DNA from: Streptomyces sp. NRRL F-5126
Lineage (GTDB): Bacteria; Actinomycetota; Actinomycetes; Streptomycetales; Streptomycetaceae
Assembly (NCBI RefSeq): GCF_000721265.1
Contig: NZ_JOFZ01000001.1
Span: 496,001 to 560,000, forward strand
Direction: 5' to 3'
Length of the DNA: 64,000 bases
Below the pieces are notes generated by a model, which saw nothing but the letters and a program-made list of their open reading frames with translations, searched no databases and was not told the origin of the DNA. Shown here piece after piece: positions 35,565-43,149 of this stretch (positions are counted from its first letter, which is position 1; each line of letters starts with the position of its first letter). Made by a program: the position numbers and the translations under genes.

Positions 35565-35571
35565 CCGTCAA
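35544..35571 (-). promoter_or_regulatory. Promoter of the RiPP operon
   Basis: On the minus strand TTGACG (35571-35566) and TATACC (35549-35544) are separated by 16 bases, a close match to a housekeeping promoter. Transcription would start near 35537, giving a ~45-base leader before the precursor ATG at 35491. Confidence 0.7.
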
Positions 35572-36128
35572 TACCAGGTGCCGCATCACGTTCATATAGA
35601 AATGCAAGCGATTTCCGGAAAGACTGAAATACGGTGCATAGATCCCGTCGGGCCACTTTTTGCATGGTTCAGGAATTCGGAGTCCACAGATCCGCTTGAG
35701 CCCCTGGTCATTGATCCGAAACGGCGGCGGCGAGCCGTCGCAGGCCATCTCGTACATGCCGCTGCTGCGCTGGGCTGGTCACGGAGATCCGAAGAGATCA
35801 GTCAAAAGACTTGTAACTACCCACCGATTTTGCCCATCCCCATGCGGCGGCCCAGTGCTGGGCCATCAGGCCCCTCTCCCGTCGGGCTCGTCCCCTTGGC
35901 CGCTCGTCGCGAGCGGACGTCCTGCGATCTGTCCTTCCATGAGGCCCGGTACACCACCGAAGGCCCCGGCCGGACAGGACGTCGCCAGATCCTCCTCCTT
36001 GCCAGGGGACGCGTCGGTCAGCGGGTATCCGCAAGTCACGGTATCCAGCGTCCAGAGTGGCAGTTCCGCTTCGGACCGCCGGCACCCGCGTGGCACGCTC
36101 CCGGAGCCGCAGAGGGCGTCCGCTGAAC
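35572..36128. other. AT-richer gap between the RiPP promoter and tRNA-Thr
   Basis: About 560 bases whose first 300 are noticeably less GC-rich than the rest of the window. A 72-codon minus-strand frame (35539-35757) covers the operon promoter and lacks a ribosome site, so it is not called. Other short frames here have no Streptomyces codon character. This may be the decayed remnant of an inserted segment. Confidence 0.55.
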
Positions 36129-36131
36129 AAA

Positions 36132-36166
36132 AAAGCCCGGCTCAGACACTGTCCGAGCCGGGCTTT
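36132..36166 (-). terminator. Intrinsic terminator of tRNA-Thr
   Basis: The 12-base arms 36132-36143 and 36155-36166 (AAAGCCCGGCTC and its inverse) form a strong stem. On the minus strand the hairpin is followed by a run of T (36134-36129). It lies 5 bases past the tRNA 3' end. Confidence 0.88.
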
Positions 36167-36171
36167 GGCGG

Positions 36172-36245
36172 AGCCGCCTTCGGGATTCGAACCCGAGACC
36201 TACGCATTACGAGTGCGTTGCTCTGGCCAACTGAGCTAAGGCGGC
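36172..36245 (-). tRNA. tRNA-Thr (anticodon CGT)
   Basis: The minus strand folds as a standard tRNA: acceptor GCCGCCT/AGGCGGC, D-arm TAGCTCAGTTGG, anticodon stem ACGCA/TGCGT with loop CTCGTAA (anticodon CGT, reading ACG), and T-arm with GGTTCGAATC. The CCA tail is not encoded. Its 3' end faces the RiPP operon. Confidence 0.95.
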
Positions 36246-36345
36246 TTGCGCTGGCGTGCACCATGGTGCGGTCAGCGGCCTCGCCAAGTCTACACAGTTT
36301 CCGGGGGTGCTCCGTCCACCCCTGGCTGCGGGGCGTTTGACCTGG

Positions 36346-37896
36346 TCAGGTGCATTTCTTGCCCTTTGCGGGGGGTGTGCCGTCGAGGAGGTAGGTGTTG
36401 ATCGCCGTGTCGATGCAGTCGCTGCCGCGGCCGTAGGCCGTGTGGCCGTCGCCCTCGTAGGTCAGGAGCCTGCCGGAGTCGAGCTGAGAGGCCAGGGAGC
36501 GGGCCCATTTGTACGGGGTCGCCGGGTCGCGGGTCGTGCCGACCACGACGATCGGGGCCGCGCCCTTCGCCTCGATGCGGTGGGCGGTGCCAGTGGCCTT
36601 CGTCGGCCAGTACGTGCAGCTCAGGGACGCCCAGGCGAGGCCGTCGCCGAAGACCGGGGATGCCTTCTCGAAGGACGGCAGCGCCGCCTCGACCTGCTTC
36701 GGGCCGGTGAAGGCCGGCGGGAGGTCGAGGCAGTTCACCGCCGCGTTCGCGTACATCAGGTTCGAGTAGTGGCCGTCGGTGCCGCGCTCGTAGTACGAGT
36801 CGGCGAGCGCCAGGAGCAGCTCGCCGTCGCCCGTGAGGGCGCTGCGCAGGGCCTGGCGCAGCCGTGGCCAGGCCGACTGGTCGTACAGCGCCGCGATCAC
36901 GCCCGTCGTGGCCAGCGACTCGGTCAGCTCGCGGCTGTGGCCCGTCGGCAGCGGCTTGCGGTCGAGGCGGTCGAAGAACTGCTGAAGGCGGTGCTCCACG
37001 TCCTGCACCGACTTCGAGCCCAGCGGGCACTGCTTTCCGCTGACGCAGTCCCACGCGAACGATTCGAAGGCCGTCTCGAACCCGGCCGTCTGCTGCTCGT
37101 TGAGCTGCCGTGCCGAAAGGGACGGGTCCATCGCGCCGTCCAGGACGATCCTGCCGGTGTTCTTCGGGAAGAGCCCGGCGTACGTCGCGCCGAGGAACGT
37201 GCCGTACGACGCGCCGACGTACGAGAGCTTCTTGTCGCCGAGTACCGCGCGGAAGAGGTCCATGTCACGCGCCGCGTCCACCGTCGAGACGTGCGGCAGC
37301 AGCTTCGCCGAGTGCGCCTCGCAGCCCTGGGCGAACTTCTTGAACGACGCCGTGAGGTCCTTGACCTCCGCCGCGTCGTCGGGTGTCTGGTCGACCTCCG
37401 TGTACGCGTCCATCTGCTTGCCCGTCAGGCACTCGACCGGCTCGCTGCCCGCGACGCCCCGCGGGTCCATCGCGGCCATGTCGTAGCGCGCCCTGACCTG
37501 CGCCGGGTAGCCGATGCCCGCGTAGCTCTCCAGGTACTGGATCGCCGAGCCGCCCGGGCCGCCCGGGTTGACGAGGAGCGAGCCGAGGCGCTTGCCGGGG
37601 CCCGTGGCCTTCTTGCGCGCGACCGCCAGCTTGATCCGCGTGCCGTTCGGCTTCGTGTAGTCCATCGGCGCCTTCATCGTGGCGCACTGGAAGCCGGACG
37701 CCGCGCACGCGTGCCAGTTCAGCTTCTGGTCGTAGTACTTGGCCAGGGCCGCCTGGTCCACCGCTGCCGCTCCCGGGTTCGACCCGGGCCCCGGGCCCGC
37801 GCCCGTATCGGGGTCCGAGGAACTGCAGCCGGACAGAAACAGCGCCGCCGCCGCGAGAGCGACGGCGGGTGTACGCAGCAGGCGCCTGGTGTCCAT
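36346..37896 (-). CDS. Secreted tripeptidyl-aminopeptidase-like lipoprotein (alpha/beta hydrolase)
   Basis: A 516-residue exported hydrolase with lipobox LSGC and a Ser/Pro/Gly-rich linker. The catalytic triad can be placed: Ser in SYVGASYGTFLG, Asp in VVGTTRDPATPYKWA, His in YEGDGHTAYGRG. The oxyanion region is LLVNPGGPGGSA. This matches the SlpD/E and tripeptidyl aminopeptidase (peptidase S33) group of Streptomyces, which degrade peptides outside the cell. TAGGCT ends 6 bases before the ATG and there is no Shine-Dalgarno, so a leaderless transcript is likely. Confidence 0.93.
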   Translation of the reverse strand: MDTRRLLRTPAVALAAAALFLSGCSSSDPDTGAGPGPGSNPGAAAVDQAALAKYYDQKLNWHACAASGFQCATMKAPMDYTKPNGTRIKLAVARKKATGPGKRLGSLLVNPGGPGGSAIQYLESYAGIGYPAQVRARYDMAAMDPRGVAGSEPVECLTGKQMDAYTEVDQTPDDAAEVKDLTASFKKFAQGCEAHSAKLLPHVSTVDAARDMDLFRAVLGDKKLSYVGASYGTFLGATYAGLFPKNTGRIVLDGAMDPSLSARQLNEQQTAGFETAFESFAWDCVSGKQCPLGSKSVQDVEHRLQQFFDRLDRKPLPTGHSRELTESLATTGVIAALYDQSAWPRLRQALRSALTGDGELLLALADSYYERGTDGHYSNLMYANAAVNCLDLPPAFTGPKQVEAALPSFEKASPVFGDGLAWASLSCTYWPTKATGTAHRIEAKGAAPIVVVGTTRDPATPYKWARSLASQLDSGRLLTYEGDGHTAYGRGSDCIDTAINTYLLDGTPPAKGKKCT

Positions 37897-37902
37897 CCGG
37901 GG

Positions 37903-37908
37903 AGCCTA
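37903..37908 (-). promoter_or_regulatory. -10 hexamer of the peptidase gene
   Basis: TAGGCT on the minus strand ends 6 bases before ATG 37896, which puts the transcription start at the start codon. Confidence 0.45.
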
Positions 37909-37966
37909 ACCGGCAGGTCGCCGCCCACACCGGCATCGCCACGCGTACGGGTGACGGCAGCTGTCC

Positions 37967-39172
37967 TCAGCCGGCCCGCAGGGCCATCGCCATCGCCTCG
38001 ACCGCGAGCAGTGGGGCGACGTTGCGGTCCAGTGCCTCACGGCATGCGCCGATCGCCTCCATGCGCCGCAGCGTCCGCTCCGGCGTCGAGCCTGCCGCGA
38101 CGCCGTCCAGCGCGTCGCGCACATCCTCGTTGGCCAACTGCACCCTCGACCCCAGCTGCAGCGCCAGGACGTCACGGTAGAACCCCGTGAGATCCGTGAG
38201 CGCCAGGTCGAGGCTGTCGCGCTGGGTGCGTGTCGACCGGCGTTTCTGGCGGTCGGCCAGCTCCTTCATGGCGCCCGCCGTGCCCCTCGGCATCCGGCCG
38301 CCCGACTGTGCGCCGAGCGCGGCCCGCAGGTCCTCCGTCTCCTTGGCGTCGACCTCCTCCGCGGCCTCCTTCGCATCCTGCCCGGCCGCGTCGATCAGCT
38401 CCTGCGCCGCCCTCAGGCAGCCGCCCACATCGTCCACGCGCAGCGGCAGCCGCAGGACCGTGTTGCGGCGGGCGCGCGCCCGTTCGTCCGTGGCCAGGCG
38501 CCGCGCCCGCTCGATGTGCCCCTGGGTGGCACGGGCCGCCGAACGCGCGGCCTCGGGCTCGATGCCGTCCCGCCTGATCAGCACGTCCGCCACGGCGTCC
38601 ACGGACGGCGTGCGCAGGACGAGGTGGCGGCAGCGGGAGCGGATCGTCGGCAGCACGTCCTCCACGGACGGGGCGCACAGCAGCCACACCGTGCGAGTCG
38701 CGGGCTCCTCCACGCCCTTCAGCAGGACGTTGCCCGCGCCCTCGGTCAGCCGGTCGGCGTCTTCGAGGACGATGGCCTGCCAGCGTCCGCCCGCGGGCGC
38801 GAGCTGGGCGCGCCGCACGAGCTCGCGGGTCTCCTTCACGCCGATGGAGAGCAGGTCGGTGCGGACGATCTCCACGTCGGCGTGCGTGCCCACGAGCGCG
38901 GTGTGGCAGCCGTCGCAGAACCCGCAGCCCGGCTCGCCGCCGAGCGCGCGGTCCGGGCCGACGCACTGGAGCGCGGCGGCGAAGGCGCGCGCCGCCGTGT
39001 CCCTGCCCGCTCCCGGCGGGCCCGTGAACAGCCATGCGTGCGTCATCCTCGACGACTCGGGCGGCTCCGCGCCGGCCGCCCCGGCCGTGACGAGGGCGGC
39101 CGCGTCCCGGGCCGCGGCCGCCAGCGACTCGCGGACCCGGTCCTGGCCGACCAGGTCGTCCCACACCGTCAT
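37967..39172 (-). CDS. holB: DNA polymerase III subunit delta'
   Basis: A 401-residue AAA+ clamp-loader subunit. It carries TGPPGAGRDTAARAFAAALQC (a Walker A in which the usual Lys is Arg), the zinc-binding cysteines in CGFCDGCHTALVGTHADV, AIVLEDADRLTEGAGNVLLK, and sensor-1/SRC motif IRSRCRHLVLRTP. A non-canonical P-loop is normal for delta', which does not need to hydrolyse ATP. It opens the beta clamp together with tau/gamma and delta. It lies just downstream of tmk (104 bases), the common actinobacterial order. Confidence 0.95.
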   Translation of the reverse strand: MTVWDDLVGQDRVRESLAAAARDAAALVTAGAAGAEPPESSRMTHAWLFTGPPGAGRDTAARAFAAALQCVGPDRALGGEPGCGFCDGCHTALVGTHADVEIVRTDLLSIGVKETRELVRRAQLAPAGGRWQAIVLEDADRLTEGAGNVLLKGVEEPATRTVWLLCAPSVEDVLPTIRSRCRHLVLRTPSVDAVADVLIRRDGIEPEAARSAARATQGHIERARRLATDERARARRNTVLRLPLRVDDVGGCLRAAQELIDAAGQDAKEAAEEVDAKETEDLRAALGAQSGGRMPRGTAGAMKELADRQKRRSTRTQRDSLDLALTDLTGFYRDVLALQLGSRVQLANEDVRDALDGVAAGSTPERTLRRMEAIGACREALDRNVAPLLAVEAMAMALRAG

Positions 39173-39276
39173 ACGCCCTCCCCGCCTCCGCGATGCCTAC
39201 GACGTCTCCGCCGTCTCCGACCATTGTGGGGGCAGGGTCTGACAACGTCCGCAGAGCGGCCTGCGGGCGCGCGGCG

Positions 39277-42200
39277 TCAGCGGCGCCGGCCCCCGCGGCG
39301 GCCGTTCGCCTCGTCGTCGTCCTCGTGCGGGCCGAGCAGCTCGTCCGCCAGCGTCGGCAGGTCGTCGAGCGGTGTCTCCTCCGCCCAGTCGGGGCGGCGG
39401 CGCGGCTCCGCGGCGGGGCCGTTGTCCTCACCACGCCACTGCTCGTACGGCCGGTACCGCGGCATCTCACGGGTGCGCTCGTTGGCGCCCTCGGGCCCGC
39501 CGCTCGGGAACGGCTCCGGCTGCCCGCCGTCCGGCTCCTGCCGCACCCTGGGCAGCACTGCCGTGTCGTCGGCCGGGTCGATGTGCGGCAGCAGCGTCGT
39601 CGTCTCCGCCGCGCGCTCGTCGGACGAGGCCGCCGAAACCGTGGCGTCCGCGTCCGTGAACCTCGGCAGCGTCGCCGTCTCCTCGTTGTCCGGGCTGTTC
39701 GGACCCTCGGAGCTGTCCGAACTGTCCGAGCCGGCTGCGTCGTGCTGCTCACGGTCCGAGCCGCCGGACTCGCCCGAGCCGCCCGAGCCGTCCGAGCCGC
39801 CCGCGTCCTCCGCGTCGCCCACGTCGCCCGCGTCCTCCCCGCGGCCGGGCCGATCCGGCTTCGCCTCGTCCGCGTCCGGCGCGGGCTGCGGGACGATCGG
39901 GGTGCGCAGCGTCGTCTCGTTCGGCGACACGCCCGCTTCCCCGGCGTGCGTCCCCGTCTCCCTCGTCTCCCTGTCCGCCGCGGACTCCTCGGCCTCCAGC
40001 CGCCGCGCCTCTTCCGCGCGCAGCAGTGCCTCTTCGGCCTTGCGCTGCTTCTCCAGGCGCCGGGCAGCGTCCTCCTTTCGCAGGCGCGCCTCCTCGGCGG
40101 CCCGCTGCTTCAGACGCTCCTGCTCGGCCTCGTACGCGACACGCTCTTCCTCTCGCCGGCGTTCGGCCTCCTCGGCGCGCAGCCGCTCCTCCTCGGCCTT
40201 CCTGGCCTCTTCCGCGGCTCGCCTGCGCTCCTCTTCCTCCGCGCGCTTACGGGCCTCCTCGGCCTTGCGGCGCTCCTCCTCCTCGCGCCGCCTGGCCTCT
40301 TCCTCCTGGCGAGCGATCTCGCGCTTGCGCTCCTCCTCGAGCTCGCGGCGCTTGCGCTCCTCCTCCTCGGCACGCAGCCGCGCGAGCTCCTCCTGGCGCT
40401 CGCGTTCGAGGCGCTCCTCCTCCGCCTTCCTGGCGGCCTCGCGGGCGGCCTCTTCCTCCGCCCTGCGCCTGGCCTCCTCGATGGCGGCCTTCCGCGCCTC
40501 TTCCTGGGCCTTGATCTCGGCCTCGGAGAGCGGCAGCAGCTGGTCGAGCCGGTGGCGCACGGCGGTCGTGACGGCCTCGGGCCCCTGGCCGGCGTCCACC
40601 ACGAGGTAGCGGGCGGGGTCGGACGCCGCGAGCGTGAGGAATCCCGTACGTACACGCTGGTGGAACTCCGCGGGCTCCGACTCCAGCCGGTCCGGCGCCT
40701 CGGTGAAGCGCTCGCGCGCCGTCGCCGGGTCCACGTCGAGCAGCACCGTCAGGTGCGGGACGAGCCCCTGCGTGGCCCACCGCGAGATCCGTGCGATCTC
40801 GGTCGGGGACAGGTCGCGGCCCGCGCCCTGGTACGCCACGGAGGAGTCGATGTAGCGGTCGGAGATGACGATGGCGCCGCGTTCGAGTGCGGGCCGGACG
40901 ACGGAGTCGATGTGCTCGGCGCGGTCCGCCGCGTACAGCAGCGCCTCCGCGCGGTTGGACAGGCCCGCGCTCGACACGTCGAGCAGGATCGTCCGCAGCC
41001 GCTTGCCGACCGGCGTCGCGCCGGGCTCGCGCGTGACGACGACCTCGTGGCCCTTGGCCCTTATCCACTCGGCCAGCGCCTCGACCTGGGTCGACTTGCC
41101 CGCACCGTCGCCGCCCTCGACGGCGATGAAGAAGCCCGTCGCCGTGGTCGCCTGCACGGGGTCGGAGCCGCCGCGTACCGCGTCGAGCAGGTCCTGGCCG
41201 AGCGGCACGCCCGACCTGTCATCCGTCTTGGCGAGGACGACGGCGGCGACGGGCAGCAGCAGCGCGCCGACCAGCATGAGTGTGAAGGCCGCGCCGCCGT
41301 GCGCGAAGACGAAGCCGCCGCCGGCGAGGTGGTGCGGGCCGATGGCCGCCGCCACGAGCGGGGCGACGATCGCGGCCAGCGCCATGAAGACCCGTACGAC
41401 CGCCTGAAGGTGCTCGGTCACCCGGGCGCGGCGCCGCTCCTCGGTCTCCAGCTCCACGAGGGTGTGTCCCGCGGACGCCGCGACGCCCGCGGAGAAACCG
41501 GCGAGCAGCGCGATGAACAGGACGGTCGCCGTGTCGGGCACGAGGCCCATCACCAGGAGGGCGACGCCCGTGACCGCGACGGCGAGGGCCATCAGACGGT
41601 TGCGGGAGAAGGCGGGCAGCACCTTGGGACCGCGCCTGATACCGACGGCGGTGCCGCCCGTGAGGGCCAGCACCAGCAGCGCGAACGCGACCGGGCCGCC
41701 GTCGAGGTCCCTGGCGTCCATGACGGCGACGGCGACGGCCGACGTGATGGCCGCGGCGATCGCTCCGCAGGCGAGCACGAGCACCGGAACCGCGCCCCTG
41801 CGCCCGCGGTCGGCACCGGCGAAGAACCCGCGGATGCCGCGCGTGGCGCCGGCGCCCCGCGTGGCGTTGCCGTCGGCCGCGGTGCCGCTGTCCGCCGAGG
41901 TACCGCGGACGGGGAGGCGCAGCCCTTCGAGCGGGGAGCGCGGGCGCGGTGTCCTGCCGTCGGGCAGTTCGAGGAAGGCCAGCGTGGACACCGACGCGGC
42001 GAAGAGTCCGGCCGCCACGTACGAGGCGAGACCCACCTGGTGCAGCGTGAACCACTGCACGCCCGTGCCGATCAGGTTGCTCACCAGGGTGGCCACGAGC
42101 AGGACGAACGCGGCCGCGGGCACGGCGAGGAATGTCGTGCGCAGCGACAGCCTGCGCAGCGCGTCCAGGTGGTCGGGGAGCGGGCGGACCGCGTCGCCCT

Positions 42201-42897
42201 CGGGCGGCGGCGGGGGCAGCAGTGCGGGCGCCGCGCTGTCCTTCGCGACCGTCCAGAAACGTTCCGCGACACCTGCCACGAAGACGGTGCCGAGCAGGAT
42301 CCACAGGGCGCGGTCCGGGGTCCAGTCGATCCAGAGCGGCGCGACGATCAGCAGCGCGAGCCGTACGGCGTCGGTGGCGATCATCGTCCAGCGGCGGTCG
42401 AGCGGGCCGCCGTCGCGCGGCGGCTTGGACGCGCCCCGCGACCTGGTGGCGCCCTTCGACCTGGCGGCGCCCGACGCGCCCGGCTTGCCCGCCTCGGCGT
42501 CGGGCGCCGACGTGCTGCCGGAGCCCGCGGTGGCCGCGGCCTTCGCGCGCGGCTTGCCGCTGCCGGGCGCGAGGAGCGCGGACAGCGGACCGAGGAGGAC
42601 GGACCCGAACAGCAGTGTCGCGACGACGCGCGCGCCGAACACGGCGGCCACCGCGAAGGCGACGCCGCGGTAACCGGGTCCGAACGACCCGTCGGCGATC
42701 GCCGCCTGGAGCGTCAGCACCACCAGGACGAGGACCGCGAGTACGTCACCGATACCGCCGGCGAACTGCGCACCCCACAGCCGCCTCAGGGGCGGCAGGC
42801 GCAGCAGAGAGCGGACCGCGCGCTCTCGTGAGTCTGCGGCAAGTGCGTCGTGGCCGGAGGTGGGGCTCCCGGCCGTTGGCTGCTCGGCTCGCGTCAT
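39277..42897 (-). CDS. tmk: dTMP kinase fused to an MFS-like membrane domain and a charged coiled coil
   Basis: A 1206-residue protein against ~210 for plain thymidylate kinase. Residues ~35-560 are an MFS-like bundle of about 12 helices. Residues ~584-790 are the kinase: P-loop VEGGDGAGKST, VTREPGATPVGKRLR, SDRYIDSSVAYQG and DLVPHL-like GLVPHLTVLLDVDP. It phosphorylates dTMP to dTDP for DNA synthesis. Residues ~795-965 are an almost uninterrupted Glu/Arg/Lys coiled coil (EEERKRRELEEERKREIA), and the last ~240 are acidic and disordered. The membrane fusion is known in Streptomyces; its purpose is not. holB is downstream, topA upstream. Confidence 0.95.
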   Translation of the reverse strand: MTRAEQPTAGSPTSGHDALAADSRERAVRSLLRLPPLRRLWGAQFAGGIGDVLAVLVLVVLTLQAAIADGSFGPGYRGVAFAVAAVFGARVVATLLFGSVLLGPLSALLAPGSGKPRAKAAATAGSGSTSAPDAEAGKPGASGAARSKGATRSRGASKPPRDGGPLDRRWTMIATDAVRLALLIVAPLWIDWTPDRALWILLGTVFVAGVAERFWTVAKDSAAPALLPPPPPEGDAVRPLPDHLDALRRLSLRTTFLAVPAAAFVLLVATLVSNLIGTGVQWFTLHQVGLASYVAAGLFAASVSTLAFLELPDGRTPRPRSPLEGLRLPVRGTSADSGTAADGNATRGAGATRGIRGFFAGADRGRRGAVPVLVLACGAIAAAITSAVAVAVMDARDLDGGPVAFALLVLALTGGTAVGIRRGPKVLPAFSRNRLMALAVAVTGVALLVMGLVPDTATVLFIALLAGFSAGVAASAGHTLVELETEERRRARVTEHLQAVVRVFMALAAIVAPLVAAAIGPHHLAGGGFVFAHGGAAFTLMLVGALLLPVAAVVLAKTDDRSGVPLGQDLLDAVRGGSDPVQATTATGFFIAVEGGDGAGKSTQVEALAEWIRAKGHEVVVTREPGATPVGKRLRTILLDVSSAGLSNRAEALLYAADRAEHIDSVVRPALERGAIVISDRYIDSSVAYQGAGRDLSPTEIARISRWATQGLVPHLTVLLDVDPATARERFTEAPDRLESEPAEFHQRVRTGFLTLAASDPARYLVVDAGQGPEAVTTAVRHRLDQLLPLSEAEIKAQEEARKAAIEEARRRAEEEAAREAARKAEEERLERERQEELARLRAEEEERKRRELEEERKREIARQEEEARRREEEERRKAEEARKRAEEEERRRAAEEARKAEEERLRAEEAERRREEERVAYEAEQERLKQRAAEEARLRKEDAARRLEKQRKAEEALLRAEEARRLEAEESAADRETRETGTHAGEAGVSPNETTLRTPIVPQPAPDADEAKPDRPGRGEDAGDVGDAEDAGGSDGSGGSGESGGSDREQHDAAGSDSSDSSEGPNSPDNEETATLPRFTDADATVSAASSDERAAETTTLLPHIDPADDTAVLPRVRQEPDGGQPEPFPSGGPEGANERTREMPRYRPYEQWRGEDNGPAAEPRRRPDWAEETPLDDLPTLADELLGPHEDDDEANGRRGGRRR

Positions 42898-43076
42898 CCG
42901 CCCAGCCTATCCGCAGCGGTTGGCCCACCGGAGGTCCTGTCCGTACAAATGAACCAATCCCCGTGCCCCGTTGGGGGGACGGGGCCCGCCGCGCCCCGCG
43001 CTCGCCCCGCACACGCGTGCGTACGGTCGCGTGCCGCCGAGCCCTGCCCGTACGGCTGCGGCGTGTTCATACGAAA

Positions 43077-43120
43077 ACGGCGCGTTCGTGCGGATGTGGA
43101 CACCCGTACGAACGCGCCGT
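43077..43120 (-). terminator. Intrinsic terminator of topA
   Basis: ACGGCGCGTTCGT (43077-43089) is perfectly inverted at 43108-43120. On the minus strand the stem is followed by TTTT. It separates topA from tmk. Confidence 0.85.
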
Positions 43121-43149
43121 CACGACGCCGGCCGTCATGCCATGGGCAG

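Noticed and set aside
35539..35757. A 72-codon minus-strand frame just upstream of the RiPP precursor
   Set aside because: It lacks a ribosome site, begins right after a stop, has unbiased codon use and covers the strong operon promoter.
36172..36245. tRNA-Thr as an active integration site
   Set aside because: No integrase, relaxase or duplicated tRNA 3' end was found on either side within the window.
37967..39172. Arg in place of the Walker A Lys of holB as a loss-of-function sign
   Set aside because: Delta' subunits normally have non-functional P-loops, so this is expected.
39193..42831. A 1,212-codon open frame antisense to tmk
   Set aside because: Same effect. The peptide is low-complexity, mirroring the codon use of the coiled coil and membrane parts of tmk.
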